Assembly (NCBI GenBank): GCA_030633635.1
Contig: DAOVSA010000046.1
Coordinates: forward strand, 1-5,545
Direction: 5' to 3'
Length of the DNA stretch: 5,545 nt
Source of the DNA: Candidatus Altarchaeota archaeon
GTDB taxonomy: Archaea; Altiarchaeota; Altiarchaeia; IMC4; DAOVSA01
This document shows positions 1-5,385 of this stretch, piece after piece. The position numbers and the translations under genes were made by a program. The notes below the pieces were generated by a model, which did not search any database, had not been told where the DNA came from, and saw nothing but the letters and a program-made list of their open reading frames with translations. Positions within the stretch are counted from its first letter, which is position 1. Every line of letters starts with the position of its first letter.

Positions 1-459
1 AAAAAACTTGCAGATATGTTTGAGAGGATAGCAGCGGAGATGGATCCAAAATTCGCTGCCAACTGGATCTGTGAGGGGATTTTAGGGCAATTAAACTATA
101 GGGGCATATCTATCCGGGAATCCAGGTTGGATTCAAAGATCGTTGTTGAGTTATTGGAACTAATCCAGAACAACATAATTACCGAAAATGTTGGTAAAAA
201 GCTGCTTGAGAGGATCATAGACTCTGGTGAAAGTCCAAAAAAGATCGTCACAGATGAACACCTAGCCAGAATAACCAAAGTTGATGAATTGGGTGTTGTT
301 GTTGGTAGCACAATTGATGAGAATCCAAGGGCTGTTAACGACTATAAACTCGGTAACTCTGGCGCTTTAAATTTCCTGATGGGGCAGGTCATGAAAAAGA
401 TGCGGGGAAGGGCAGACCCCGGGGTTGTGATAAAGCTATTGAGGGAAAAACTGGATTAG
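1..459 (+). CDS. gatB: Aspartyl/glutamyl-tRNA amidotransferase subunit B, C-terminal part (5' truncated by window)
   Basis: This is the 3' end of gatB: 152 codons plus stop, open from the first base of the window, so the true start lies upstream. GatB belongs to the cytoplasmic GatCAB complex. It holds the mischarged tRNA (in archaea chiefly Asp-tRNA-Asn) and its kinase site activates the aminoacyl group for amidation. Only the helical tail and the YqeY-like tRNA-binding domain are visible. The recognisable pieces are the FAANW segment near the beginning, the KIV/DEHLARI region in the middle, and the ending GNSGALNFLMGQVM followed by RGRADPGVV and LLREKL. This ending is characteristic of GatB; the paralogue GatE usually has a different last segment. 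The ATG at 16 is internal, because the reading frame and the family similarity continue upstream of it. The gene converges on the minus-strand gene ending at 555, with a 95-base gap. Confidence 0.93.
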   Translation, partial: KKLADMFERIAAEMDPKFAANWICEGILGQLNYRGISIRESRLDSKIVVELLELIQNNIITENVGKKLLERIIDSGESPKKIVTDEHLARITKVDELGVVVGSTIDENPRAVNDYKLGNSGALNFLMGQVMKKMRGRADPGVVIKLLREKLD

Positions 460-554
460 TTATCGTTATATTTTAATCCTCTGTGATGTTGATAATAATT
501 CATCGTTGTAAATAGAATTTTCAAGTCCCGCATGCAGAACAATGGGGAATGTGA
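460..554. other. Convergent intergenic spacer between gatB and the CW-repeat gene
   Basis: This short AT-rich spacer separates two genes that face each other. It holds a T-rich stretch just after the gatB stop (about 466-476), which could act as an archaeal oligo-T terminator for gatB. I see no convincing hairpin and no credible coding sequence. Confidence 0.4.
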
Positions 555-2495
555 TCAATTTTTTTCCCTGTATGCATGGCAGTTACCTATGAAGCGTCTA
601 AGCCCCATTTCAGTGAATTCGCCGGTATGCATTTCTTCATTTGCAGGGCATGTAAATTGTGGCGTGCGCCCCCCAATATCAATTAAATCACTAAGACACT
701 CCTCTACTACTTTTGAGGCGTTTTTATCGCTGACGTCGATCCAGTAGACCTCATATCCACCCACGCCTTGAAGCATTTTTACTGATGATGACATTTTTTG
801 AGAGATTCGAGACCCGGTGGAGTAGTAAAATATCGTGGTACTTAGTGATATATTATATCTTGCCAGGCATTGCTCCCTATACCTCTCTGGTGATAATTCT
901 TCTTTTTTATACTTTTCCACCTCATCCTCGATTTCTTTCGTTATATTCCCTTTCAGGGATTCGTAGTTCTCCGTTCTTTCTCGATAGTGTTTACTAAATC
1001 CTATGCTCCTGTCTATAACATTTTCGATCCCAGGGGGTAACTCTTTGCCCATACAAAGTCGTCTCACTATACCTTTGGGCAGTACGACATCCGAAATATT
1101 TAGTTCTGATTTTACATAATCTAAAATTTCATCTATTTCATCATCTGTAAGATCGTTCACGCTCTCCATAATCTCATCCCTCTCATCTTCAACTTCTTTT
1201 TTGGCAAAATACCTCTCATCTTCAAGTTCACTTTCCTGTTCATCCAAATTCTCTTTTTCAAGATCGTAAATATCCTCAGGGATTTTACCACTATCAAACA
1301 GTTCTCTTGAACTTTCTTTCATTTCATTTATGATTTCAATCCTGACATCTTTTTCCGAGATTTCATCCGCACCCTCATGTATTTCATCAAAACTCTCATC
1401 CAAATCACCAAACTTCTGGTTTGCCCGCTCAATCGCTTTCTCAATCGCTCTTCTCATCACTTTCACTTGTTCGTGGGTTCTAAGTGAAATCTCGACTCTA
1501 TGTCTCCCCTTTATCCTTCCAACAAGAATATCTGCTCTTTCTAACTCGTCCTCGATTTCTACTGGAAGAGTTTCATTACTTCCTATTAATGTGGTTTTGT
1601 TCATTCCATGCTCTATCATGAAATCCTTTATAGTCTCTGGCACCTTCGTTCCTTCTGGGATAATTAAAACGGGGGATTGAGTTTCAACTGCCAGATTACC
1701 AGCCACTAAATCCGCGTTATCCTTTGTGACCGCTATTATCGCATGATCAACTGGCATTTCCCTTTCTTTAAGAATACTTAAAACCTCTTCCGCCACTATC
1801 CTGCTTGTGTCATGTGCATAAAGTCCATGTTTCCTATCAACATTCTTTCCAATTGATTTTAATTCATTTTCAACATGATCGGATACTGCCAAAGATCCGC
1901 CAACGATCACGATGTTTTTCACTTTTAGATCTTCTATTATTCTCTTAGTTGCATTTGAGAGATTTTTAGTTTCTGTATAGAGAATTGGTGCATTTTTCAA
2001 TGCTGCAAGGGGAATCACAGACATCGCATCTGCATGTGCTCGCCCCCTAGCACCAACCAGAAACACTTCATCGGACTCGTCCCAGAATGCACGCGCAATC
2101 TCTGATGCCGTCTCATATCTCGTTTCTCCCGCGATTCTAACGGTCTCATAGCCAAGGGAGTTTATCTGAGATTCAACATTTGTAGATATCGCAAGTGGTC
2201 CTCCAATTATCAGAATCTGATCTGGATCATATTCCCTTATTGCATTCTCCACGTCTGTTGAGATGGAATCCTTTTCCGTTGCTATTATAACCCCGCCTAA
2301 CTTTGCTGCGGCAACACTTGCCGCTGCGGCATCTGGAAAATCATTTGTTGTAACCAAAAAAACAAGTTTTCCGGTTTTATTTATTTCTACAGTTCCCTCC
2401 GATGATGCTATAACAATCTCACCGATCAAAACAATCCCGATCAATAACAATAATACAAATCTCAGATTTTTCATTTTATTTTTCTCTAATTTCAT
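555..2495 (-). CDS. Exported cell-wall-binding-repeat (CW_binding_2-like) protein with acidic helical region and degenerate thioredoxin-like C-terminus
   Basis: A 646-residue exported protein. Residues 1-30 form a signal peptide or N-terminal anchor with a basic start and the core FVLLLLIGIVLIGEIVI. Three tandem CW_binding_2-like units follow at about 43-130, 144-235 and 252-332. The first two carry the family hallmark of a hydrophobic strand then GG (ILIIGGPLAIS; IVIVGGSLAVS), and the first ends in RIAGETRYETA. The third is weaker. In bacteria such repeats anchor proteins to wall polymers; the archaeal ligand is unknown. Residues about 335-540 are highly charged, strongly acidic and predicted helical. 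Residues 543-641 resemble the second thioredoxin domain of the protein at 4038-4904, but the CxxC position reads SRIS (562-565), so redox activity is unlikely. P612 (cis-Pro-like) and C543, C600, C616 and C639 are retained. Met8 (codon 2474-2472) is an equally good start. The gene lies 29 bases behind 2525-3019 and is probably co-transcribed with it. Confidence 0.85.
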   Translation of the reverse strand: MKLEKNKMKNLRFVLLLLIGIVLIGEIVIASSEGTVEINKTGKLVFLVTTNDFPDAAAASVAAAKLGGVIIATEKDSISTDVENAIREYDPDQILIIGGPLAISTNVESQINSLGYETVRIAGETRYETASEIARAFWDESDEVFLVGARGRAHADAMSVIPLAALKNAPILYTETKNLSNATKRIIEDLKVKNIVIVGGSLAVSDHVENELKSIGKNVDRKHGLYAHDTSRIVAEEVLSILKEREMPVDHAIIAVTKDNADLVAGNLAVETQSPVLIIPEGTKVPETIKDFMIEHGMNKTTLIGSNETLPVEIEDELERADILVGRIKGRHRVEISLRTHEQVKVMRRAIEKAIERANQKFGDLDESFDEIHEGADEISEKDVRIEIINEMKESSRELFDSGKIPEDIYDLEKENLDEQESELEDERYFAKKEVEDERDEIMESVNDLTDDEIDEILDYVKSELNISDVVLPKGIVRRLCMGKELPPGIENVIDRSIGFSKHYRERTENYESLKGNITKEIEDEVEKYKKEELSPERYREQCLARYNISLSTTIFYYSTGSRISQKMSSSVKMLQGVGGYEVYWIDVSDKNASKVVEECLSDLIDIGGRTPQFTCPANEEMHTGEFTEMGLRRFIGNCHAYREKN

Positions 2496-2500
2496 TGTTC

Positions 2501-2512
2501 TATATATCTATA
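2501..2512 (-). promoter_or_regulatory. Possible archaeal TATA box upstream of the CW-repeat gene
   Basis: On the minus strand the sequence tatagatatata lies only 5 bases before the first ATG (2495) but about 30 bases before the second in-frame ATG (2474). The latter is the spacing expected for an archaeal promoter giving a leaderless or short-leader mRNA. No clear Shine-Dalgarno site precedes either ATG. If the box is used, Met8 would be the real start and the gene could be expressed apart from its upstream neighbour. AT richness alone could produce this match. Confidence 0.35.
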
Positions 2513-2524
2513 TCCTATTATTAT

Positions 2525-3019
2525 CTATTGTTCTATTCTAATGTCTTTTGTTATGTTTGCGATAGTTTCATTATTATATGTGAGATCTGCATTGATTTGG
2601 TATGTTCCCGGGATAATACCTGCACATCCGTAACATCGTGGGGTTTTATAGGTAAATTCTACAGTGTTTGTACCTGTTTCCATGTTTATTCTTCTAGTTT
2701 CATCTAACCGGTAATATCTGGCGTTAATTCCATAAACCCTGAGCGTAACATCTTCGATATCATTTGAACTGTTAATTACGAGCGTGATGTTCATGAGTTC
2801 GTTGGAGTGGTAGATTTCCTTATCTGTCGATAACTCCAGTGTGGCCGATTCAGTCGTTGATTCATTTAAGATGGATTCATTTTCATTTATTGGTTCAATT
2901 GATTTATTCATATTTATTACGTCTTCGATTTGTTCTTTATCCTGGCTATTCTCCATAAACAATCCGATGATAAGAAGGACACTGATTCCAACCCCCCCAA
3001 TCAATAGTTTTAGATCCAT
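2525..3019 (-). CDS. Small membrane-anchored extracytoplasmic beta-sandwich-like protein with a CxxC motif
   Basis: I do not recognise a named family. The 164-residue product begins with an N-terminal hydrophobic segment (about 4-22, LKLLIGGVGISVLLIIGLF) that is a signal peptide or membrane anchor. A low-complexity polar linker rich in E, N and S follows (about 23-58). A domain of alternating beta strands (about 59-164) then starts with LELSTDKEIYHSNE and ends in PGTYQINADLTYNN and a final strand. This pattern resembles Ig-like or CARDB-like surface domains of archaea. Its only cysteines form CYGC at 129-132, which may be a disulfide or metal site. Several N-glycosylation sequons (NES, NIT, NSS, NET) fit an extracellular location. 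I chose the start at 3019. The frame is open to an ATG at 3205, but those extra 62 codons lie wholly in palindromic repeats and would put the hydrophobic segment inside the protein. It is the first gene of a likely two-gene unit with the CW-repeat gene. Confidence 0.7.
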   Translation of the reverse strand: MDLKLLIGGVGISVLLIIGLFMENSQDKEQIEDVINMNKSIEPINENESILNESTTESATLELSTDKEIYHSNELMNITLVINSSNDIEDVTLRVYGINARYYRLDETRRINMETGTNTVEFTYKTPRCYGCAGIIPGTYQINADLTYNNETIANITKDIRIEQ

Positions 3020-3020
3020 T

Positions 3021-3060
3021 TTTTCTTGATGTTCTGTAATTTTAATTACAGAACAGTAAA
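3021..3060. repeat. 40-bp direct repeat, copy A
   Basis: This copy begins with ttttcttgatg and contains the perfect palindrome 3031-3054. It matches copy B (3135-3174) at 36 of 40 positions. The offset of 114 bases is a multiple of three, so the copies are in the same frame. Confidence 0.85.
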
Positions 3061-3134
3061 AACCCGAATTAGTGACTTCGTCACTAATTAGGCACAAAAA
3101 TTCCTTGGAATTTTTCGTGTTTTCCAAAGAAAAA

Positions 3135-3174
3135 TTTTCTTGATGTACTGTAATTTCAATTACAGGACAGTAGA
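3135..3174. repeat. 40-bp direct repeat, copy B
   Basis: This is the partner of copy A. Its palindrome (3145-3168) has a single arm mismatch, where copy A is perfect. It is followed at once by a second palindrome of the gaaatttc type (3172-3194). Confidence 0.85.
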
Positions 3175-3269
3175 AATTTCTGAAAGAAATTTCTTGATAT
3201 GGCATCTTAATGTGGTGCTTAATTCCTGATCATTACACTGTTTTTATTTTTTTGAATCTAATTATCTAC

Positions 3270-3276
3270 GGGTGGA
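3270..3276 (+). promoter_or_regulatory. Ribosome binding site of hicB
   Basis: The sequence gggtgga ends 4 bases before the ATG at 3281. It fits the archaeal anti-Shine-Dalgarno end (complement of GGTGA-type sites) and supports this start. A T-rich stretch (3241-3253) lies upstream, but a clear TATA box is not obvious. Confidence 0.55.
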
Positions 3277-3280
3277 TTAA

Positions 3281-3505
3281 ATGGAAAAAGAATTTACAGT
3301 AGTTATAGAAAAGGACGAAGATAACTACTATGTAGGTGAGGTTGTTGAACTTCCTGGTTGTCATATACAGGCGAAAACCTTAGATGAACTAATGAAAAGA
3401 ATGCGAGAAGTGATTACTCTCTACTTAGAGGTCAGAGAAGACGTCAAAATACCTGATTTTATTGGATTGCAAAGGCTTAAAATATCGCTTCCAACACCTG
3501 CATAA
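3281..3505 (+). CDS. hicB: HicB-family antitoxin (short form without DNA-binding tail)
   Basis: A 74-residue HicB-type antitoxin that should bind and block the HicA ribonuclease encoded next to it. The visible family pattern is an N-terminal strand FTVVIEKDEDNYYVGEV, then VELPGCHIQAKTLDELM and a helix MREVITLYLEV. This is the partial RNase-H-like fold of HicB. The protein ends soon after this domain (LKISLPTPA), so the C-terminal helix-turn-helix or ribbon-helix-helix of longer HicB proteins is missing. Direct autoregulation by this protein alone is therefore uncertain. The ATG at 3281 has a good ribosome binding site. The stop overlaps the hicA start by one base (TAATG), implying translational coupling, with the antitoxin made first. 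Confidence 0.9.
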   Translation: MEKEFTVVIEKDEDNYYVGEVVELPGCHIQAKTLDELMKRMREVITLYLEVREDVKIPDFIGLQRLKISLPTPA

Positions 3506-3732
3506 TGACCAAAAGATTAAAGCCATTGCCCTCCGAGACAATAATCAAGGTTTTGGAGAATATCGGATTTAGGAAGATAAGACAACGGGGGAGTCATATA
3601 TTCATGGAACATCCAGATGGCAGAACTACTGTGGTCCCATTCCATCGAGGAGAGGATGTAGGTAGAGGTCTGCTAAGAAAGATCATCAGGGACACGGGGT
3701 TAACTAGAGAAGAATTTCTAAATTTGCTCTGA
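3505..3732 (+). CDS. hicA: HicA-family mRNA interferase toxin
   Basis: A 75-residue HicA/YcfA-like toxin with a small double-stranded-RNA-binding-like fold that cleaves mRNA, often on the ribosome, and so slows growth. Family signatures are LPSETIIKVLENIGF at the N-terminus, then RQRGSHIFMEHPDGR with the expected catalytic histidine at residue 31, then TTVVPFHRGEDVGRGLLRKIIRDTGLTREEF. Length and motifs are complete, so the toxin looks intact. It is cytoplasmic and should be neutralised by the HicB made from the overlapping upstream gene. The order is antitoxin then toxin, the reverse of the E. coli hicAB pair but common in other HicBA loci. The pair has its own intergenic region on each side, like a self-contained mobile module. 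Confidence 0.93.
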   Translation: MTKRLKPLPSETIIKVLENIGFRKIRQRGSHIFMEHPDGRTTVVPFHRGEDVGRGLLRKIIRDTGLTREEFLNLL

Positions 3733-3746
3733 CTCCGAACATATAA

Positions 3747-3860
3747 GACGACGCGACCTTCATCGACGAACCCTGCGAGTGCGACAGAACCACACCAAGA
3801 ATAAAAGACATCAAGAGAGTGGAGGACTTGGCGAGGTTGGAAACTGGTTGCAACGTGTGA
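3747..3860 (+). pseudogene. Possible remnant of an unrecognised coding sequence
   Basis: The frame is open from just after a stop (3744-3746) to TGA at 3858-3860. It reads DDATFIDEPCECDR and later RIKDIKRVEDLARLETG, a protein-like composition with two close cysteines, and the base composition is unlike the flanks. There is no ATG and I recognise no family. It may be the tail of a gene broken when hicBA or another element arrived, or it may be chance. Confidence 0.25.
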
Positions 3861-3999
3861 GAATATTATTTGCAAATTCAGAGGGAAATCAATTTAGAAG
3901 TTGAGTGGTATCAAATTCAGGACACACCCACATTAAGGTTCGAAGATATCATAGATTAATTCATTATTGTGGAACTTTCCATCGAAACTCATATCCTCT

Positions 4000-4012
4000 A
4001 TTTATAAATAAA
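4000..4012 (+). promoter_or_regulatory. Probable TATA box of the thioredoxin-like gene
   Basis: The sequence atttataaataaa is centred roughly 32 bases before the ATG at 4038, close to the archaeal TATA-to-start distance for a short leader. A weak Shine-Dalgarno-like agaaggg (4025-4031) lies 6 bases before the start. Confidence 0.45.
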
Positions 4013-4037
4013 TATCAATTAATTAGAAGGGTAAAGA

Positions 4038-4904
4038 ATGGCTAATGAGAAAAATAAAAAGCGAGCAAATAAGGAGCAAGAGAGTAAAGGGATGGGAAAT
4101 AAGAGCCCAGTAGAGATTCTGGTTGTGTTATTGCTCGTTTTACTTATAACGGTCAACATATATTTCGTTTATAAAATAGGTGGATTGAACGAAAAGGTTA
4201 TCGGATTGGAAGAGCAGAATAAACCCGTGGGTAATGTTCCTATTGATGTTAATACGACCATAGGGGTGGATAATTCAAGTGTGGTGGATAATTCGAGTAA
4301 TACATGGGTAGCTGCGGATGTGGATGAGTTTATCTACATAACCTCTGAAAATTGCGAACTTTGTGATAATCTATCGTCAGTCGCGCGGGAACTTGCTGAT
4401 AAACTAAATATCCCCTTTAAAGAGGTTGGTTTTACCAGAGAATTACCATCCCCAGGATATATTTTGATTTACAACGGAAGTTTCATACAATTCAATGGAA
4501 TAAGAGATGAAATCAGTCTAGAAATCGAGTTATGTTCAGTAACAAACAATGAAGAGAGCTGTGATATGGTGAATATGAAAATGAAGGATGCCAATATGGA
4601 GGCAAAGAAGTGTCTTGAGGGATATAACATATCAAAGGATACGATAATATTCTATTATTCAAATAACTGTGGGTATTGCGCGCAAATGAAGCCAATCGTT
4701 GAAAAGTTACAGAACGAGGGATATACCTTCTACTGGGCAGAAACAACGACTGGAGAGGGTATGGACGTAGTAAGTAACTGCTTACCAAATATAATCCAAG
4801 GAGGGGTACCTGAGTTCATCTGTGCGGGTAATGTTAATGTAGAGGTTGGTGCAAGGTCAGAAGAGAATTTAAGAGCACTTGCAGATGAATGTAGACTAAC
4901 ATAA
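4038..4904 (+). CDS. Membrane-anchored extracytoplasmic protein with two thioredoxin-like domains (CELC and CGYC)
   Basis: A 288-residue protein with a strongly basic N-terminus and a single membrane segment at about 25-45 (VEILVVLLLVLLITVNIYFVY). The rest probably faces outward, as sequons NTT, NSS, NSS, NGS and NIS suggest. After a short helical and N/S-rich linker, a first redox domain (about 97-160) has FIYITSENCELC, with CxxC at 106-109 as in glutaredoxin/thioredoxin folds. A second domain (about 192-286) has TIIFYYSNNCGYC, with CxxC at 211-214, and the cis-proline loop GGVPEF (P258). Extra cysteines at 166, 175, 192, 248, 262 and 285 may form structural disulfides or relay electrons. 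The likely role is thiol-disulfide exchange on surface or secreted proteins, but direction (oxidase, reductase, isomerase) and partner are unknown. The second domain is related to the C-terminus of the CW-repeat protein at 555-2495. A probable TATA box and weak ribosome binding site support this start. Confidence 0.82.
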   Translation: MANEKNKKRANKEQESKGMGNKSPVEILVVLLLVLLITVNIYFVYKIGGLNEKVIGLEEQNKPVGNVPIDVNTTIGVDNSSVVDNSSNTWVAADVDEFIYITSENCELCDNLSSVARELADKLNIPFKEVGFTRELPSPGYILIYNGSFIQFNGIRDEISLEIELCSVTNNEESCDMVNMKMKDANMEAKKCLEGYNISKDTIIFYYSNNCGYCAQMKPIVEKLQNEGYTFYWAETTTGEGMDVVSNCLPNIIQGGVPEFICAGNVNVEVGARSEENLRALADECRLT

Positions 4905-4930
4905 TAGGGGGGACCCCGATATCATGAATA

Positions 4931-4963
4931 GATTGGGATCTCTCCCGCATAATCTATTTTTCT
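4931..4963 (+). terminator. Possible terminator after the thioredoxin-like gene
   Basis: A small hairpin (GGGA at 4935-4938 with TCCC at 4943-4946, extended by GATT at 4931 with AATC at 4951 across a bulge) is followed by the T-rich tract tatttttct (4955-4963). It lies between the stop at 4904 and the next start at 4976. An alternative pairing (cccgat 4915-4920 with attggg 4932-4937) competes with it. In archaea the T tract may suffice for termination. Confidence 0.4.
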
Positions 4964-4975
4964 AATAAATTAAAA

Positions 4976-5344
4976 ATGCCCAATAAATGCACAAGATGCG
5001 GTACGATCTATGGGGATGACGACCCAGAGTTAATGAATGGTTGTAGTTGTGGTGGACGACTTTTCTTATTTCTACGGAAAGGTGAGGAACTGAAGGAGGA
5101 AAGCAATGATGTAGAGGAGCTAATGTGGTTAGAAAAAGAATTGGAACATGTTTTGGAAAAATCTGAAGCGCCGATTTCTTTGGATGTAGAAACTGTAAGA
5201 ATACTCAGCAAGGGTAAATTCGAAGTGGATGTAGCGTCACTTATGAGTGGAAAACCATTAATCGTGAAGGGGGAAGATGGTGTTTACTATATAGATCTTA
5301 CTTCTATGATGAAAAAGAAGGTGAAGGAGTTAATACCCAAATAG
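4976..5344 (+). CDS. Small archaeal Zn-ribbon protein (DUF2072/COG3364 type)
   Basis: A 122-residue cytoplasmic protein. The N-terminal Zn-ribbon has CTRC (C5, C8) and then GCSCGG (C23, C25), followed by the strand RLFLFLRK. The second knuckle is CxC instead of the usual CxxC of this family. A charged helical region (about 37-67) follows, and then a conserved-looking beta-rich tail with VETVRILSKGKFEVDV, GKPLIVKGEDGVYYIDL and a basic end. This matches my recollection of the archaeal Zn-ribbon family listed as DUF2072, whose function is not established. Relatives often sit near an Era-like GTPase gene or a SepF-like gene, neither of which is visible here. The ATG has no Shine-Dalgarno site and sits just after an AT-rich stretch, so the mRNA may be leaderless. 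It converges on the minus-strand gene ending at 5375. Confidence 0.75.
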   Translation: MPNKCTRCGTIYGDDDPELMNGCSCGGRLFLFLRKGEELKEESNDVEELMWLEKELEHVLEKSEAPISLDVETVRILSKGKFEVDVASLMSGKPLIVKGEDGVYYIDLTSMMKKKVKELIPK

Positions 5345-5366
5345 CGTTTTGTCGATTCATTCGATA

Positions 5367-5385
5367 CAATTAATTTAATTAATTG
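5367..5385. terminator. AT-rich palindrome between convergent genes, possible bidirectional terminator
   Basis: The sequence caattaat, tta, attaattg has perfect 8-bp arms around a 3-base centre that is the stop codon of the minus-strand gene. Its place between two converging genes fits a shared termination signal. It is pure A/T apart from the end bases, so its stability is low and chance is possible. Confidence 0.35.

Larger units (their letters stand above)
3021..3200. repeat. Cluster of palindromes with a duplicated 40-bp unit
   Basis: About 180 bases are packed with inverted repeats: 3031-3054 (11-bp perfect arms), 3067-3089 (10-bp perfect arms, loop TTC), 3096-3115 (9-bp perfect arms), 3128-3140 (6-bp arms), 3145-3168 (11-bp arms, one mismatch) and 3172-3194 (9-bp arms around a 5-base loop). 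The block 3021-3060 recurs at 3135-3174 with 36 of 40 bases identical. The octamer ttcttgat occurs three times (3023, 3137, 3191). The cluster lies directly upstream of the minus-strand gene starting at 3019 and could be its 5' leader, a dispersed intergenic repeat of REP/MITE type, or a protein-binding array. Confidence 0.85.
3733..4037 (+). other. Intergenic region with a short GC-richer patch
   Basis: This 305-base stretch has no complete gene. Its first part (about 3747-3860) is visibly richer in G and C than its surroundings and holds an open frame of 37 codons without a good start. The remainder (3861-4037) is AT-rich and ends in a probable promoter and ribosome binding site for the gene at 4038. 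The minus-strand open frame covering 3594-3875 overlaps hicA and shows no family features, so I do not call it. Confidence 0.6.

Noticed and set aside
1330..1680. Plus-strand open frame of 116 codons opposite the CW-repeat gene
   Set aside because: It is antisense to a well-supported long gene and has a low-complexity S/I/F-rich translation and no family features. The same applies to the plus-strand frames at 532-747, 785-997 and 2263-2541.
3021..3200. CRISPR array
   Set aside because: There are only two copies of the 40-bp unit, they are themselves palindromic, and there are no regularly spaced unique spacers or cas genes in the window.
3021..3200. Insertion sequence or transposon end
   Set aside because: No transposase is visible in the window, and no terminal inverted repeat pair with a target duplication brackets a defined segment. 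A non-autonomous element remains possible but unproven.
3206..3280. Inverted-repeat operator upstream of hicB
   Set aside because: Pairs such as taatgtg and cattaca look related, but their complementarity is poor. Only the ribosome binding site is convincing.
3594..3875. Minus-strand open frame of 93 codons over the hicA end
   Set aside because: It overlaps hicA, which has clear family motifs, and its translation resembles no family. It is most likely a shadow.
3861..4000. tRNA or small RNA gene in the AT-rich spacer
   Set aside because: I found no cloverleaf, no GTTC-type T-loop with matching stems and no stable hairpin followed by a T tract.
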